The translations under genes and the position numbers were made by a program. This document shows positions 61,001 to 64,000 of a DNA stretch of 64,000 nt, one piece after another (position 1 is the stretch's first letter; the number at the start of each line of letters is the position of its first letter). The notes under the pieces were generated by a model, which worked only from the letters and a program-made list of their open reading frames with translations, was not told where the DNA came from and did not search any database. The DNA comes from Acanthornis magna (taxonomy: Eukaryota > Chordata > Aves > Passeriformes > Acanthizidae), in the NCBI GenBank assembly GCA_036785705.1, contig JAWUZG010000018.1:6917501-6981500 (forward strand). The letters run 5' to 3'.

Positions 61001-64000
61001 TTTGTGATGCTGGAAAATGGCCATATGACTTATATGCTGCTGAAGGCTCACTTGAAGGCTCACTGTTTTGTCTCTTTTGCTTGAATGATTACTTAGAATG
61101 AGAATTCCTTGCCTGTCCTGCACCTGAAGCAGTTAAAACTGGATAGACCTACCCCTGCCTTTCTGATATGTGATCATTTGTGCCCACTCAGGCAGTATCT
61201 GCAGCAGTAATGGAGGAAACACAGACTAGAACTATGCTTTCTGCCTGACATTCTTACAGTATCTGAGGCTGTACTTTAATAACAAACCAGTAAAAGAAAA
61301 AAACTACCTCAGTTCCCCAGTACCTCCCTCCATGTTCAGCTCCTTCATGCCACCATCCTGCTTGTGTGAGCAACCTTCATCCAGCCTTGGATTCAGGAGC
61401 AATGTCTTCTCTTGTTTGTTTCCTTCTGTCAAGGAAACATCTAAATATGTGTTGATCTGTTATGAACATGTGGCAGACTACTACAAGTCTCTAGTTGAAT
61501 GAAAGTCAGTGACCCTTGAAAAGAACCTATGAAGTACCGGAAAATAAAAAGCAAATTTAAGATGTCTCTGTGCTTAATATTGCATAAGCTGGCTAACTTG
61601 TTCTGAATGTTCTTATTTTAAATATTGTGGAAATCTAAATATTCTGCAAATCTGGTTAACAGCTCCAGCTTCTATAAGATGCTAATAAATTGGCCAACCA
61701 TAGTGTAAAATATACGTTAGTCTTAGGACCTTATGAAGTAGTTTAATTGTGTGCTAAACCGAAAACAGAAAATAAACAGCAAGTTTAAATAGTGTTGCCT
61801 TAATGTATCACATGCTCTAGAGATAAATGTTTTTGGAATAGGAGAGGAAATGGGATAAATGTAACATCATGAGTAGAGTACAGATGAATTTCATAGACTA
61901 TTAATCTTTGATCTTTAGAGTTCCTATTTAAGGCTACAAATACACTAATCCAGGCATCAGCTCTTCTCTGCTATCTTGATCATGCAGGTCACAGATGTTG
62001 CTATAGTAACCTTGCATTACCAATGCAAAGACAGTGAAGGATCTGGCTATCTAGATAAATAAAATAATTGAGGGGTGCTTGCAACCAGCATCCTGCTTAA
62101 TGTAATGCTTAGATCCATTGAACGAGCACTTGGTCCTGCGTGGATTAGAGCCTTGACTTGGGGAGGATGAAAAAGGCTGGCACTCGAAGCCAATTTCCTG
62201 TGGAACAGGTTAGTAATTAGAGAGATGCTCTTCACTGGGAAAGCCCATGAATTGTGGCACAGATGATGTTCATTTGTTCCAGTTGTTTGTCACACTGTCA
62301 GACTGCTGTGGATCCCATGTGTGGAACCTGCTCTCTAGAGGCAGATGTTGTTCAGATGTTCTGAAAACCAAGAAAAGGTGGTTTCTGTGAAGCTGAGGTA
62401 AGCCCACATTTTTGAATGCAGTTGTTGAAGACACAGCCCAGTGCTGGTGGGGATTAGACAGGAGTCTTACAGGAGAAACAACCAGGTTAAAGAGTGGTTT
62501 GTAACAGGCATCATTACATGCTAGTGCTGGTCTCTCAAGGGGACCTGCCTTGATGACCAAGGAATGAGAATTTGCAAGTGAGAAGTAACAAAGTTCTGAA
62601 TCAGGTTTGCCAGTGAGTTGAATATTTCTGGTAGTTACTCCATGGGCTTGATCCCCAGATGAAGCTTTTTAGAATTTTGGTTTGTAGAGGACCCAAGGGA
62701 GCTCTGCAGTGGGGAAAATCCAAATTTGTGTAGTTTTTTTGTATAGTGAGGAAGCTTTCTGTGAGAGTTGTTTTCTTTTACCATGCCTCTGAGTTTTCAG
62801 AAAGCACTTCCTTCTTATAGGGAATTCTCGTAGGAAGTTTGAGGCTTTTTTCCTGGGTTGGTTTTAGTTAAGTATGGCCACTGGGTTCAAAAGTAATGCA
62901 GGGATGCAGATAAAGAGAGACTAGTGAGTGTAGGCATCATGAAATAGTGATGATTACTCCATTTTCATTGGAAACCAAGCCTAAAAGTACTCCTGTAGCC
63001 ACAGCTCATCTGTGCTACCGATTGAATTTGCTGGGTAAGCCTGTGAAATACCACTCAAGCCTAAACCAGTGAAATAAGGAATTAAAATTCTAGTCTCCTG
63101 TGAGCCTTTGTTCAGCCCTCAGTCCTACAAAGGAAACCTCTCATTGCTTTAGAAGGGTCCCAACTCTTTTCCTTTTTGTCTGGCCCTGAAAAGCCAGATC
63201 AGTTTTGTGCCTTGCTTTATTGAGACTGTCAGCCTGCTCCCGCCGAGAGGCTGCTGCTGGCCGGGCAGCTTTCTGCAGGGAGAGCAAGGCAAAGAAAGAT
63301 TCTGCATCAGAAATTCCACTTGTATTGCTTTCCTTGCCTCCTTACCAGCACAAAGGTGGTTTTGTTTGTGCTCAAGAACCAGCTAAAAAGTTTGGCTGTG
63401 AAATGAACTCTCCTCTGGATAAAGGGGAAGGGGTGGAACATGTAGCATGCAGCTTCAGACACAAACTTGTACCCTCTCCCTCCTCCAGGTCACGGGCTAG
63501 AGAAGGCTGTTGCATTAGCTGGTTGTTATGTTAGTTCACACAGCAACAGGGCAGCTCATGAGACAGCAGTTCCTGGCTTGAATCCTTGAAAAAGTCATTT
63601 AATAAGCTGGAATATTCTATTCTAATTCTCTGATGCAATTAGATAGGAGAGAACTTGGGGAAAAAAGTGCTTCCCCCTTGTTGGTGGGACACAGGGAATG
63701 GCTGGTTGTAATTTGCTCACATTGGTATTTGTTTCAATTCAGAGTATTTGCTGCTGCCAAAAGTGGGAGAGAGGAAAAGCACTTCCCTTGCAGCTGGCAT
63801 CCACTTAGGCATCTCAAGGTGGTCATTACTTCAGCAGACTGAATAATGTTAGACTCATGGAAATAAAAATTCTCTCAATAGTTCCCACTGGTGTACACTC
63901 ATTCAGTATATAGTGTATCAATCTCTGCTGATTAAATAGGTTCTGCCCCAGAAAGATCTTATCCATGTTGCTTGTTTCTTGTGTAACCAAGGATTTGCAG
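52071..64000. other. Intergenic, no supported gene
   Basis: No coding exon that I can support up to the end of the window. Low-complexity items: T run at about 56266-56283, (AAAAC)n at about 58577-58595. An RFX X-box-like site lies at 61997-62010. The part near 63200-63350 is somewhat GC-richer, but it is not a CpG island and carries no recognisable first exon. CRMP1 coding exons, expected next if synteny is conserved, are not seen. Confidence 0.6.
61997..62010. promoter_or_regulatory. X-box-like RFX site
   Basis: GTTGCTATAGTAAC is a near-palindromic match to the RFX X-box (GTNRCC N0-3 RGYAAC), with half-sites GTTGCT and AGTAAC. It is a sequence match only; regulatory activity is inferred and single motifs are common by chance. 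Confidence 0.3.

Noticed and set aside
63205..63534. 109-codon ORF near the right edge, considered as a first exon of a downstream gene
   Set aside because: No CpG island, no Kozak ATG, no donor site that fits, and the composition does not resemble CRMP1.
1..64000. tRNA, rRNA, CRISPR or bacterial-type operon features
   Set aside because: None visible; all repeats are explained as eukaryotic interspersed or simple repeats.

Overview
The window is vertebrate nuclear DNA, almost certainly from a bird and possibly a songbird. It is AT-rich, has single-exon-sized coding islands bounded by GT/AG splice sites inside long introns, and carries several CR1 LINE 3' ends. The CR1 ends show the avian-style terminal ATTCTGTG-like octamers and the 'gtccctTCCAacc' tail. 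It also has at least two reverse-oriented retroviral-type solo LTRs. I see no bacterial or viral gene organisation, no CRISPR array, no tRNA and no rRNA.

Region 1 (about 1-34.2 kb, + strand) is one multi-exon protein-coding gene. I assembled 12 exons that join in frame from an ATG at 1056, plus one optional extra 3' exon. The product is about 1540 residues (1633 with the extra exon), largely charged and coiled-coil, with a 750-codon central exon. From remembered sequence pattern (N-terminal start, central coiled coil and the C-terminal block around SPERITALRRELRQ) I take it to be the bird counterpart of the poorly characterised human gene C4orf50, which lies between JAKMIP1 and CRMP1. This identity is an inference from memory and was not checked by search. 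No catalytic domain, signal peptide or membrane segment is visible.

Inside the introns are a solo LTR next to a 120-codon antisense ORF and a pair of about 94% identical inverted repeats (intron 3), a homogeneous 40-bp minisatellite (intron 8), a 35-bp tandem duplication (intron 8), short CR1 tails (introns 3 and 11) and a 30-bp poly-T (intron 11).

Region 2 (about 34.2-64 kb) has no gene that I can support. It holds a longer CR1 copy (about 40.9-41.95 kb), an LTR followed by another CR1 tail (about 51.15-52.07 kb), low-complexity tracts and two orphan splice-bounded segments that could be non-coding exons. If the gene is C4orf50 in conserved order, the next gene downstream would be CRMP1, but none of its coding exons is visible before the end of the window.

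The hunt gave no clearly novel system. The most worthwhile leads are the internal 14-residue repeat architecture of the giant exon, the two competing 3' ends of the gene, and the intron-3 inverted repeat/LTR/antisense-ORF cluster.
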